DNA of 64,000 nucleotides from Streptosporangium saharense. GTDB lineage: Bacteria > Actinomycetota > Actinomycetes > Streptosporangiales > Streptosporangiaceae. The DNA lies in contig NZ_JACHJP010000003.1 of the NCBI RefSeq assembly GCF_014203715.1, positions 372,001 through 436,000 of the forward strand, read 5' to 3'. Of the stretch, positions 23,897 to 34,924 are shown in pieces. The translations under genes were made by a program, and so were the position numbers. The notes beneath the pieces were generated by a model, which saw nothing but the letters and a program-made list of their open reading frames with translations, did not search any database and was not told where the DNA came from. Position 1 is the first letter of the stretch; every line of letters starts with the position of its first letter.

Positions 23897-25321
23897 TCAG
23901 GCAACGGAAGTCGGCGGCCCACCGGCGTCCGCGACCTTGGCGAGCGCCGCCAGGGCAGAGGTGAAGGCGGAGGCGGGCGGGGTCACCAGACCGGCGCCGA
24001 CCTGCCCGGTGCCCGCGACCCTGCCCGCGATGCCGGTGTTGACGACCGGCAGCACCCCGGTCCTGGCGACCAGCGTCACGTCCACGCCGACCGGGGTGCC
24101 GCGGAAGCCGAGCCCGGGGATCCGGTAGACGGGGTGCTCGGCGAGGGTGATCTCGTACATGGCCAGGGTCGCGGCCGTCGCGGCGGCCACCTCCCCGCCG
24201 ACGAAGCGGACGATCGCCGGGGCCGCCGCCATCGCGAAGCCGCCGAGGCCTGCCGTCTCGGTGATCGTGGAGTCGCCGATGTCGGGGTTGGCGTCCCGCG
24301 GGCCGTACGCGCCGAGATAGAGGCCGTCGGGCACGGCGGCGGGGCCGGTGAACCAGCGTCCGCCGAGCCCGGAGACCTGCACGCCGAAGTCGGTGCCGTT
24401 GCGGGCCATCGCCACGACCAGGCTGGAGCCGGGGACGTCCCTGGCGGCGTCCGCGCTCACCTTGCACGCCGCCATGGCCGCGTTGAGGAAGAAGTGGTCG
24501 TTGCCGCCGACGAAGCGCAGCACCTCGGCCGCGTGCAGGGGAGCGGTCTCGACCAGGCCGCAGGCCAGCTCCCGCACCAGCAGCGAGGTGGCGGCGCGGT
24601 TGCGGTTGTGCAGCTCGTCGCCCATCTGCAGGGCCTGCGCCATCAGCGCCCCGAGGTCGAGCGGCCCGGTCGCCGCGAGGGTCGCGCGCAGCGCGGGGCC
24701 GAGCACCTCGTCCATCCAGCGCAGCCGCCGCAGCACCTCGGCGTCGTAGGCGCCGTAGCGCAGCACCCTGCCCAGGCCCTCGTTGAGCGAGCAGTGGGCG
24801 GTGCCGCCGTGCTCGGCGTCGCGCACCTCGAACATCCACATGGACGGGCTGACCACGCCCGCCATCGGCCCGACGGCACCCCGTCCGTGACAGGGTTCGA
24901 GGCGGATCCGTCCCGTTTCGAGCAGCCGCGACGCCTCCTCCGCGTTCTCGGCCAGCCCTTCGAGCAGCGCCGCCCCGACGAGCGCGCCGCGCAGCGGTCC
25001 CGAGGCGCGTTCCCAGCCGATCGGCGGCCCCGCGTGCAGGAACGTCCCCGGGGGCAGGTCGAGGGCCTCGCCCGCCCGCCGTACCCCGACGAGGTGGGGT
25101 CTGGCGGACGTCATGCGGCCGAGCGCCGTCTCGTTGGCGCGGTGTCGGCGGGGGTCGGCCAGCACCCGCGCGACGTCCTCCCCGGTGCCGGGCAGCGGCG
25201 GGCGCCAGTCCACGGCCCTCCTCGGTACGGCCTGCGCGTCCAGGGCCTCGCCGAACACCTCCGCCCCGGCCGTGACGACCCTGGGCTCCCCGGTCAACGC
25301 GGCCAGCGACGCCGGGATCAC
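23897..25321 (-). CDS. allG: DUF1116 protein, AllG-like oxamate carbamoyltransferase subunit
   Basis: 474 residues from a GTG that overlaps the fdrA-like stop (GTGA). It matches DUF1116 (YlbE/AllG) throughout: RANETALGRM near residue 62, GAVGPMAGVVSPSMWMFEV near 150, and the C-terminal half with RNGTDFGVQVSGLG, GDSTITETAGLGGFAMAAAPAI, and GFRGTPVGVD. In E. coli the YlbE, YlbF and FdrA proteins form the oxamate carbamoyltransferase AllFGH. This enzyme turns oxalurate into oxamate and carbamoyl phosphate in the anaerobic allantoin pathway. Here the three genes are in one coupled operon next to a PucR gene. Confidence 0.85.
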   Translation of the reverse strand: MIPASLAALTGEPRVVTAGAEVFGEALDAQAVPRRAVDWRPPLPGTGEDVARVLADPRRHRANETALGRMTSARPHLVGVRRAGEALDLPPGTFLHAGPPIGWERASGPLRGALVGAALLEGLAENAEEASRLLETGRIRLEPCHGRGAVGPMAGVVSPSMWMFEVRDAEHGGTAHCSLNEGLGRVLRYGAYDAEVLRRLRWMDEVLGPALRATLAATGPLDLGALMAQALQMGDELHNRNRAATSLLVRELACGLVETAPLHAAEVLRFVGGNDHFFLNAAMAACKVSADAARDVPGSSLVVAMARNGTDFGVQVSGLGGRWFTGPAAVPDGLYLGAYGPRDANPDIGDSTITETAGLGGFAMAAAPAIVRFVGGEVAAATAATLAMYEITLAEHPVYRIPGLGFRGTPVGVDVTLVARTGVLPVVNTGIAGRVAGTGQVGAGLVTPPASAFTSALAALAKVADAGGPPTSVA

Positions 25322-26709
25322 CGGGCACCCGCCAGGAGGGAGGCCGCGTGCCCGGCGGCGTGGGCGTTCGAGGTGAAGACCGAGGCGCCCGCCGCCCGCA
25401 GCGCCTCCGCCTGGGCCGTCAGCCCCTGCGGGTCGTCACGCGAGCCGACCAGCGCCACCACGACCGGCACCCCCCTGGCGACCGCGGCGGCGATCCCCGG
25501 CGCGAGCCCGGCGGCCGGGTCGGGGTCGGCGGCGTGCCCGAGGACCACGTCCAGCAGCGCCACGTCCCCGCGGGGCACCCGGGCCAGGGCGTCGAGCCGC
25601 AGGGAGGGGTCGATCATCGGGTGGGCCCTGCCCCGGGTGTAGGCGTCGTCGCCGAAGTCGGTGAACTCCCCGCTCCCGGCGACCAGCTCCGCCTCCGCGC
25701 ACAGCGTGCCGCCCGAGTAGACGCCGCGCAGCGTCCCGGTCCCCGGCGGGCTCGCGGGCGCGGGCCACGAGGGCCACTCGGGGACGGAGATCCCCAGGGC
25801 GCGCAGTACGGCCTCGGCCGCGCGGGTCAGGTCGTCTCCCTGGCCGAGCAGCGCGGTCACCACCGGGGTGGCCAGCTCCCGCGCCGCCTGCCGTACGGCC
25901 CGGGCGGTCTCGGGGACGGGCGGCTTGGAGACCAGCACGATCAGCTCGGTAGCGGGGTCGGCGTCGAGCGCCGCCAGGGCGCGCAGCGTGGACAGCCCCG
26001 CGACCTCGGCGGACAGGTCCCTGCCGCCGACGCCGAGCACGTGGCTGACCCCGACCCCGGCCAGGTCCAGCAGGCAGGTCACCTGCTGCGCGCCCGTTCC
26101 CGAGGCCGCGACGACGCCGACGGGACCCGGCCGCAGCACGTTCGCGAACCCGAGGCCCGCGCCGCCGATCACCGCGGTTCCGCAGTCCGGCCCCATGACC
26201 AGCGTCCCCAGCTCGGCCGCGCGCCGCTTGAGCAGCACCTCCTGCTCGACGGGGACGTTGTCGCTGAAGATCATCACCGAGAGACCGGCCTCGATCGCGT
26301 CCATCGCCTCGGCGAAGGCGTAGGGCCCCGGCACCGAGACCAGCGCCAGCGTGGCGGGACCGTCGCCGACCCCGCGCAGCGCCGCAGAACGCACCGTGCG
26401 CGCCGACCGTTCCTCGTCACGGCCCTGCGCGGTCCGTACGGCGAGGCCCGCGAGCAGCCGGTCCAGCTCGGCCCGTGCCGCCTCCAGCTCGGCGGGACCG
26501 GCGCCGCGCAGCGCGACCAGCAGGTCACCCTGGCCCGCCTCGGGCAGCGCGAAGCCGAGTCCGGCGGCGAGACCGAGGTTCAGCTCGGTGGCCATCGCCA
26601 CGACCGCGACCTCGATCCCGGGCAGCCCGGCCAGGGCCGCGCTGACCCGCATCAGGCTCACCGAGTCGTGGTAGACCCCGGGACGCGCCTCGACCAGGTC
26701 GGCGCTCAA
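25318..26709 (-). CDS. allF: FdrA/AllF-like oxamate carbamoyltransferase subunit
   Basis: 463 residues from a TTG at 26709 overlapping the allH stop (TTGA); longer in-frame starts would run into allH. The N-terminus VEARPGVYHDSVSLMRVSAAL matches FdrA. The CoA-ligase-like body has MGPDCGTAVIGGAGLGFANV near residue 195 and VVAASGTGAQQVTCLLD; the C-terminal half resembles succinyl-CoA ligase beta domains (GVYSGGTLCAEAE, PMIDPSLR). It is the middle gene of the AllHFG operon. Direct coupling on both sides implies a fixed complex stoichiometry. Confidence 0.87.
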   Translation of the reverse strand: MSADLVEARPGVYHDSVSLMRVSAALAGLPGIEVAVVAMATELNLGLAAGLGFALPEAGQGDLLVALRGAGPAELEAARAELDRLLAGLAVRTAQGRDEERSARTVRSAALRGVGDGPATLALVSVPGPYAFAEAMDAIEAGLSVMIFSDNVPVEQEVLLKRRAAELGTLVMGPDCGTAVIGGAGLGFANVLRPGPVGVVAASGTGAQQVTCLLDLAGVGVSHVLGVGGRDLSAEVAGLSTLRALAALDADPATELIVLVSKPPVPETARAVRQAARELATPVVTALLGQGDDLTRAAEAVLRALGISVPEWPSWPAPASPPGTGTLRGVYSGGTLCAEAELVAGSGEFTDFGDDAYTRGRAHPMIDPSLRLDALARVPRGDVALLDVVLGHAADPDPAAGLAPGIAAAVARGVPVVVALVGSRDDPQGLTAQAEALRAAGASVFTSNAHAAGHAASLLAGAR

Positions 26710-27608
26710 CGGTCCGCCCCCGCCAGGGCGACCACCGCGGCGAGACCGGCGCGCACCCCCCACGCCAGGTCGGCTCCCGAGGTGTGGCCGAGCTGGAGCA
26801 GCCGGTGCAGCGCGGGTTCGAGCGCCTGCCGCCCGGCCAGGCCACGCAGTACGGCCAGCACCTCCCCGCTCGCCTCACCCCTGGCGGCGCAGTGCAGCAG
26901 CGCGGCCGAGATGGGCGTCGTCCTGCCACCGGCGTCGAAGGTGACCGCCGCGGCCAGCCAGTCCGCCAGCCACACGGCCCTGGCCACGTTGGCGGCGGTA
27001 CCGAGGTGGCGCAGCGCGACCAGCAGCCCGGCGATCATGTCGTCACCGCTCGGGGTGAGGCCGGGACCGAGGCCGACGAGCTGCTCGGCGGCCGTGACGC
27101 CCCGCAGCAGCGACCCCTCCGCGCACCCCAGCGCCAGCCGTACGGCCGCCTCGTTGCCCTCAAGGCCGGAACGCCGCGGCGAGCGCTCGCACAGTCCGGA
27201 CAGCAGGGGAAGCCAGGAGGCGAGCAGCGCGGGTTCGGCGGGCCCGAGCGGCGGCGCCGGGTCCCACCAGCGGTGCGCCCGAAGACCGAGGCCGCCGATC
27301 TCGACGCAGCCGTCACCCACCCACGCCTCGTCGCCGACCGCGACCCCGGGCATCGGGCCGTTGATCACCATCGCGTTGGGCAGCCGGACCGCGTCCCCGC
27401 GGAGCACCGCGATCACGCGGGGCTGGAGCTCCGTGCGGACCTCCAGATAGACCCCCGCGGGGAAGGCCGCGAGCACCCGCGCGGGACGGCGGGGCGATTC
27501 GAGCAGCGCGCGCAGGGCCGTACTGGCGGCCCCCGTCGCGTGCGCCCGCACGTGCCCACGCTGGGCATCCTGACCCCGCCGGGCCCTCGGACGCGCTCCG
27601 ACGGTCAT
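26706..27608 (-). CDS. allH: DUF2877 protein, AllH-like oxamate carbamoyltransferase subunit
   Basis: 300 residues from the ATG at 27608 (GAAGGG upstream). The DUF2877 (YlbF/AllH) signature is GLGPGLTPSGDDMIAGLLVAL near residue 200; the N-terminal half has INGPMPGV and GLRAHRWWDP. It is the first gene of the leftward AllHFG operon and divergent from pucR, with a 211-bp shared regulatory region. The 5' leader contains a tandem CGTGCTGTGC repeat (27631-27657). No carbamate kinase gene, the usual partner that makes ATP from carbamoyl phosphate, is in this window. Confidence 0.85.
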   Translation of the reverse strand: MTVGARPRARRGQDAQRGHVRAHATGAASTALRALLESPRRPARVLAAFPAGVYLEVRTELQPRVIAVLRGDAVRLPNAMVINGPMPGVAVGDEAWVGDGCVEIGGLGLRAHRWWDPAPPLGPAEPALLASWLPLLSGLCERSPRRSGLEGNEAAVRLALGCAEGSLLRGVTAAEQLVGLGPGLTPSGDDMIAGLLVALRHLGTAANVARAVWLADWLAAAVTFDAGGRTTPISAALLHCAARGEASGEVLAVLRGLAGRQALEPALHRLLQLGHTSGADLAWGVRAGLAAVVALAGADR

Positions 27609-27819
27609 GAGACCCTTCGCCTGCCTTTCACGTGCTGTGCCGTGCTGTGCCGTGCTGCGACATGCCGCGTCGCCGTGCGCCGCATGACCGTGGACGCCCC
27701 CGTTCCACTGAGCCGACGGTAGAACGCCCGGTGATCCCCGCCGTACGGAGAAAGGTGCCAACAGAAACCCCAAAGGTTGGTTCTTCCTGACAGACGGCCT
27801 TATCGGTGACAATCACGTC

Positions 27820-29388
27820 ATGGAACCTCCTGTACGGCTGGCGAGCACCGGAACCATCACCCACGGCGTCGCCGTCGGCGAGGTCCTCGGCGCCTCGACC
27901 CTCGCCGGGGCCAGGCTGCTGGCCGGGGGCCGCGGTCTCGGCAGGATCGTGCAGCGGCTCAACGTCATGGAGGTCCCCGACATCCTCGCCTGGGTGAAGC
28001 CGAACGAGTTGCTGCTCACCACGGGCTACCCACTGCGCAACACCCCCCAGTCGCTCGACCGGCTGGTCAGCGACCTGGACGAACGCGGACTCGCCGCGCT
28101 GGCCATCAAGCTCGGCCGCTATCTGGACCGGCTGCCCCAGGAGATGGTCGAACAGGCCGACCGGCTCGGTTTCCCGCTCATCCAGCTCCCCGACGACGTC
28201 GGGTTCGACGACATCCTCAACCAGGTTCTCACCGACATCCTCAATCGGCAGGCCGCCGCGCTGGCCAGGGCCGAGGAGGCGCACCGGGCGCTGGTCCAGG
28301 TCGTGCTCGCGGGCGGCGGGCTGCGCGAGGTGACCGAGGAGGTCGCCGGGCTGCTCGGTGCGGCCGTCGCCGTACTGGACGGGACGGGCCAGGTGCTCGC
28401 CGCCGCGGGGCCCGCCGAGCAGGTGGCAGGATTACGCGTCCCCGGCACGCGGGATCGCGAGGAGCACCTGTCGGTCCCCGTCGTCGCGGGCGGCCACCAC
28501 CACGGGCGGATCGTCGCCCACGCTCCGGCCGGGGCAGGGGAGAGCGACGTCGGCATCCTGGAGCGCGCGGCGACCGTGGCCGCGCTCGTGATCACCAGGC
28601 AGGAGGCGGTGAACGCCGTCGAGAGCAAGTACCGCGCCGACTTCCTGCGCGACGTGCTCACCGGCAGGGCGGGCAGCGCGGAACGGGTCGCCGCGCGGGC
28701 CAGGGCCTTCGGCTGGGACCTGCGGCGTCCCGTCACCGTCCTGGTCGCCGAATTAGACCCGGACGGCGACGAGCGCGTCGCCCAGGACCGGCTGGTCACC
28801 TGCTGGACCAGCGCCATGCGCCGCCACGACGGGCACGGCGCCGTCGCGGGCTTCTCCCACGAGGTCGTCGCGGTCGTGGACGCCGCCGTGGACACGACCC
28901 GCCTGGCCAGGGACGCCGTCGCGGCGTTCGCCGAGTGCCTGCCCGCGACCTTCTCGACCGGCGCGAGCCGTACGGCCGCCGGAATCGAGGTCCTGCCCGA
29001 GGCGTACGGCCAGGCCGTGAAGGCAGCCAGGGTGGGCCGTCAGCTCCACGGCCCCGGGGCGGTCGCCCACTTCGACCAGCTCGGGGTCTACCGGCTGCTG
29101 TCGCTGGTCAACGACACCGAGGAACTGCACGCCTTCGTCCGCGAGACCCTCGGCCCGCTCGCCTCGGACACCGACGCCGACAACGGCGACCTGCGCAGGA
29201 CCCTGCAGGTGCTGCTGGAGACCAACCTCAACGTGGCCGAGACGGCCAGGAGGCTGCACTTCCACTACAACACCCTGCGCTACCGGATCGCCAAGCTGGA
29301 ACGGATGCTCGGCGACTTCACCGAGGACGCCCACCTGCGGCTGAACCTGACCCTGGCACTGCACGTTCTGCGCATGCGCGGCATCTAG
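27820..29388 (+). CDS. pucR: PucR-family purine/ureide catabolism regulator
   Basis: 522 residues. The N-terminal PucR sensor domain covers about residues 15-140 (LNVMEVPDILAWVKPNELLLTTGYPL in segments). A central GGDEF-like/GAF-like segment follows. The C-terminal HTH_30 domain has LLETNLNVAETARRLHFHYNTLRYRIAKLERML (read in segments, ~residues 465-500). It faces the allHFG operon across 211 bp and lies ~2.8 kb from the NCS2 permease and molybdenum hydroxylase genes. It probably controls these in response to a purine or ureide intermediate. A CCAAC-N13-GTTGG inverted repeat (27758-27780) is a candidate site. Confidence 0.9.
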   Translation: MEPPVRLASTGTITHGVAVGEVLGASTLAGARLLAGGRGLGRIVQRLNVMEVPDILAWVKPNELLLTTGYPLRNTPQSLDRLVSDLDERGLAALAIKLGRYLDRLPQEMVEQADRLGFPLIQLPDDVGFDDILNQVLTDILNRQAAALARAEEAHRALVQVVLAGGGLREVTEEVAGLLGAAVAVLDGTGQVLAAAGPAEQVAGLRVPGTRDREEHLSVPVVAGGHHHGRIVAHAPAGAGESDVGILERAATVAALVITRQEAVNAVESKYRADFLRDVLTGRAGSAERVAARARAFGWDLRRPVTVLVAELDPDGDERVAQDRLVTCWTSAMRRHDGHGAVAGFSHEVVAVVDAAVDTTRLARDAVAAFAECLPATFSTGASRTAAGIEVLPEAYGQAVKAARVGRQLHGPGAVAHFDQLGVYRLLSLVNDTEELHAFVRETLGPLASDTDADNGDLRRTLQVLLETNLNVAETARRLHFHYNTLRYRIAKLERMLGDFTEDAHLRLNLTLALHVLRMRGI

Positions 29389-29398
29389 ACTCACGGGC

Positions 29399-29620
29399 GT
29401 GGACGAGACCTTTGAGCTGGAGACCGACTACATCCCGCTGTGCGACCTGCTGAAGTACTGCGCCGTGACCGACACGGGCGGCCAGGCCAAGCACTTCATC
29501 GCCGAGGGCAACGTCATGGTGGACGGGGAGGTCGAGCTCCGCAAGACCTGCAAGATCCGCGCGGGACAGGTAGTCGCCGGGGACGGCTTCGAGATCCACG
29601 TCGTCGCCCCCGGCGGCTGA
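29399..29620 (+). CDS. S4-domain RNA-binding protein (YbcJ-like)
   Basis: 73 residues from a GTG 11 bp after the pucR stop. The S4 fold is clear: YIPLCDLLKYCAVTDTGGQAKHFIAEGNVMVDGEVELRKTCKIRAGQVV (in segments). Proteins of this size are YbcJ-like and bind structured RNA, perhaps rRNA. Co-transcription with pucR is suggested by the short gap. The convergent geosmin synthase ends 3 bp away. Confidence 0.87.
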   Translation: MDETFELETDYIPLCDLLKYCAVTDTGGQAKHFIAEGNVMVDGEVELRKTCKIRAGQVVAGDGFEIHVVAPGG

Positions 29621-29623
29621 GCG

Positions 29624-32026
<2,403 letters not shown>

Positions 32027-32178
32027 TCAAAGTCGCGACAGCGCCACTCACCGTACTGCATGGCCTGCCCGTACCGGGAGGTCTCTGATCAATCTCCGTA
32101 ACTCTCCCCACTCGCCGCCCCCATGATCACACAGCCGGGTTTCGGTCGCACCGCCTCCGGGAAACCCTCCGTAGACCC

Positions 32179-33579
32179 GTGCCCCGTACGGCGCGGGAAC
32201 GGCCCGGTGAGGGGTGGGCTCAATTGGTCGCGCGGTGGACCAGGCACGGCGACGGCAGGACCCTGGCGCCCGGGGAGGTCGTCAGGCCTGACGAGCGGAT
32301 GTCCTGGCCGCGCATGGTCGGCTTCGGCGCCCAGCACGTCGTCGCGATGTTCGGCGCCACGTTCGTCTTCCCGCTGGTCATGGGCCTGGATCCCAACGTC
32401 GCCATCATGTTCTCCGGCGTCGCGACGATCATGTTCCTGCTGATCGTGCAGGGTAAGATTCCCAGCTACCTCGGCACCAGCGCCTCCTTCGTCGGGGGCG
32501 TGCTGGCCATCAGGTCGCTGTACGGCGGGGACACGCCCGCCGCCGACGCGGTCGTCACCGGCGCCATCCTCGTCGTCGGGCTGGTGCTCGCCCTGGTCGG
32601 CCTCGCCGTACAGCGGCTCGGGGTGCGGATCATCAACCGGGTCTTCCCGCCGGTCGTCACCGGGGCCGTCGTCATGCTGATCGGCTTCGGGCTGGCCTAC
32701 GTGGTGGCCGACGTCTACTGGCCGCAGGACCAGTGGGTCGCGCTGGTCACGATGACCCTCACCTTCCTGTTCCTGGTGGTCCTGCGGGGGTTCGCGGGCC
32801 GGATCGCGATCCTGCTCGGCCTGGTCGCGGGCTTCGCGCTGTCCTGGGTGGCCGACCGGCTGCTGGGGGACGTCACGGCCTACAACGCGGTGACGCAGAA
32901 GGTCGACACCCACCCCAGGGTGGATCTGTCCGGGGTCGCCGACGCCGCCTGGATCGGGTGGCCCGACACGCACCTGCCGGACATCAGGTTCTCCGCGGTG
33001 CTGCTGGTGCTGCCCGCGGTGATCGCGCTGGTCGCGGAGAACGTCGGCCACGTCAAGGCGGTCGGAGAGATGACCGGCACCGACGTGGACCCCTACCTGG
33101 GCAGGGCCATCGCGGCGGACGGCCTGGCCACCGCCGTCGCCAGCTCCTTCGGCGGCTCCCCGACGACGACCTACGCGGAGAACATCGGCGTCATGGCCGC
33201 GACCAGGGTCTACTCGACGGCTGCCTACTACATCGCGGCCGTCATCGCGATCCTGTTCGGCCTGTGCCCCAAGTTCGGCGCGCTGATCGCGGCCACCCCG
33301 GGCGGGGTGCTCGGCGGCATCACGGTGATCCTCTACGGCATGATAGGCCTGCTCGGCGCGAAGATCTGGGTCGAGAACCGGGTCGACTTCTCCGACCCCC
33401 TCAACATGGTGCCGATCGGGGCGGGGATCATTCTCGCGATCGGGCCGGTCAAGCACACCTTCGGCTCGGCCTTCGCCCTTGAGGGCATCGCGCTCGGCAC
33501 CATCGTGGTCGTCGGCGGCTATCACCTGCTGCGGGTGCTGCGGCGACGCGAGACCCCAGAGAGCGGGCGGCGGGAATGA
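32179..33579 (+). CDS. NCS2 uracil/xanthine permease
   Basis: 466 residues, about 12-14 transmembrane segments. NCS2 features: GFGAQHVVAMFGATFVFPLVMGLDPN near residue 48 (segments), GTSASFVGG, VIALVAENVGHVKAVGEMTG, and the conserved SSFGGSPTTTYAENIGVMAATRVYST (in segments). It imports a nucleobase with protons. The GTG at 32179 has no clear ribosome-binding site, and a TTG at 32224 with GGGG upstream is an alternative. Its stop overlaps the first hydroxylase gene (ATGA), so it forms one operon with the three hydroxylase subunits and likely feeds them hypoxanthine, xanthine or a related base. Confidence 0.9.
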   Translation: MPRTARERPGEGWAQLVARWTRHGDGRTLAPGEVVRPDERMSWPRMVGFGAQHVVAMFGATFVFPLVMGLDPNVAIMFSGVATIMFLLIVQGKIPSYLGTSASFVGGVLAIRSLYGGDTPAADAVVTGAILVVGLVLALVGLAVQRLGVRIINRVFPPVVTGAVVMLIGFGLAYVVADVYWPQDQWVALVTMTLTFLFLVVLRGFAGRIAILLGLVAGFALSWVADRLLGDVTAYNAVTQKVDTHPRVDLSGVADAAWIGWPDTHLPDIRFSAVLLVLPAVIALVAENVGHVKAVGEMTGTDVDPYLGRAIAADGLATAVASSFGGSPTTTYAENIGVMAATRVYSTAAYYIAAVIAILFGLCPKFGALIAATPGGVLGGITVILYGMIGLLGAKIWVENRVDFSDPLNMVPIGAGIILAIGPVKHTFGSAFALEGIALGTIVVVGGYHLLRVLRRRETPESGRRE

Positions 33580-34445
33580 AGCCGCCGCCGTTCGACTACC
33601 ACGCCCCCCGCTCCGTCGGCGAGGCGCTGGAGATCCTCACCGAGGCGGGGGACGAGGGCAAGGTCCTGGCCGGGGGGCAGAGCCTGATCCCGATGCTGAA
33701 CATGCGCCTGACGCATCCCCGGCACGTCGTGGACGTCAACGGGCTCACCGAACTGGCCACCGTCGAGGCGGGTCCGGGCGGCGTGCTGGTCGGCGCGCTG
33801 GCCAGGCACGCCCAGGTGGAGCGTTCCGAGCCGGTCGCCGCCGTCCAGCCCCTGCTGCGCCGGGCCCTCGGGCTGGTCGCCCACCCGGTGATCCGCAACC
33901 GGGGCACCGTGGTCGGCAGCCTGGTGCACGCCGACCCCGCCGCCGAGCTTCCCGCCGTGCTGGCCCTGCTCGGCGGTTCTGTACGGCTGGCACGCCCCGG
34001 CTCGACCAGGGACGTCGCCGCCGACGTCTTCTTCACCGGCCCCCTTGAGTCGGCGCTGCGGCCGGGGGAGCTGGCCGTCTCGGCGCTGTTCCCCGCCCTG
34101 GGGCCGCGTTCGGGCACGGCCTTCCACGAGGTGGCCAGGCGGCACGGCGACTATGCGATCTCCGGGGCCGCCGCGCTGGTCGTCCTGGACGAGGACCTGC
34201 GGGTCGTCACGGCCAGGGTGGCGTGCGTGAGCGCGGGTCCGGTCCCGGTGGTCGTGGACGTCACCGGCGTCTGCGGCGGCGACCGGTGGGAGGCGGCCGA
34301 CTGGCGGGGCGCGGCGGCTGCCGTATGGGATGAGACGGAACCGGAGGGCGACATCCACGCGAGCGCGGACTACCGGCGGCACCTGCTCGGGGTGCTGGCG
34401 GAACGGGCGCTGACAGAGGCGGCCCAGGAGGCGGGAAACCGGTGA
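33576..34445 (+). CDS. Molybdenum hydroxylase FAD subunit (CoxM/XdhB-type)
   Basis: 289 residues. The FAD-binding motifs are AGGQSLIPMLNMRL near residue 30 and VIRNRGTVVGSLVHADPAAELPAVL near 105 (segments). The C-terminal CO_deh_flav_C domain follows. It carries electrons from the Fe-S subunit to NAD+ or another acceptor. It is coupled on both sides (ATGA with the permease, GTGA with the Fe-S subunit). In the PucR/NCS2 setting the complex is probably a xanthine dehydrogenase-type enzyme, although subunit order M-S-L is the one used by CO dehydrogenase relatives. Confidence 0.9.
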   Translation: MKPPPFDYHAPRSVGEALEILTEAGDEGKVLAGGQSLIPMLNMRLTHPRHVVDVNGLTELATVEAGPGGVLVGALARHAQVERSEPVAAVQPLLRRALGLVAHPVIRNRGTVVGSLVHADPAAELPAVLALLGGSVRLARPGSTRDVAADVFFTGPLESALRPGELAVSALFPALGPRSGTAFHEVARRHGDYAISGAAALVVLDEDLRVVTARVACVSAGPVPVVVDVTGVCGGDRWEAADWRGAAAAVWDETEPEGDIHASADYRRHLLGVLAERALTEAAQEAGNR

Positions 34446-34924
34446 GGGACATCGCGATCACCCTGACCGTCAACGGGATCGTACGGCGGGCCACGGTGCC
34501 GGGGCGGCGGCTGCTGTCGGACTGCCTGCGGCACGACCTCGGGCTGACCGGCACACACGTCGGGTGCGAGCACGGCGTCTGCGGCTGCTGCACGGTGCTG
34601 CTCGACGGGCAGCCGGTGCGCTCGTGCCTGATGTTCGCGGCGACCGCGGACGGGCACGAGGTGACGACGGTCGAGGGGCTCGCCGAGCCGGACGGCACGC
34701 TCTCACCCGTGCAGCGGGCCTTCGCCGAGTGCCACGGCCTGCAGTGCGGGTTCTGCACGCCGGGGTTCCTGTGCACGGTCACCGCCCTGCTGCGCGACAA
34801 CCCGGCGCCCGGCGAGGAGGAGGTGGTCGAGGGGATCTCCGGCAACCTGTGCCGGTGCACCGGCTACCAGAACATCGTCAGGGCGGTACACCGAGCCGCG
34901 GAGATCCTGGCGGAGGAGCGGTGA
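34442..34924 (+). CDS. Molybdenum hydroxylase 2Fe-2S subunit (CoxS/XdhC-type)
   Basis: 160 residues. The N-terminal plant-type cluster has CEHGVCGCCTVLLDG (C-x4-C-x2-C) with a fourth Cys in SCLMFA. The C-terminal helical cluster has CGFCTPGF and NLCRCTGYQNI. All eight Cys are present. It transfers electrons between the molybdopterin subunit and the flavin subunit. It overlaps both neighbours by GTGA. Confidence 0.95.
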   Translation: MRDIAITLTVNGIVRRATVPGRRLLSDCLRHDLGLTGTHVGCEHGVCGCCTVLLDGQPVRSCLMFAATADGHEVTTVEGLAEPDGTLSPVQRAFAECHGLQCGFCTPGFLCTVTALLRDNPAPGEEEVVEGISGNLCRCTGYQNIVRAVHRAAEILAEER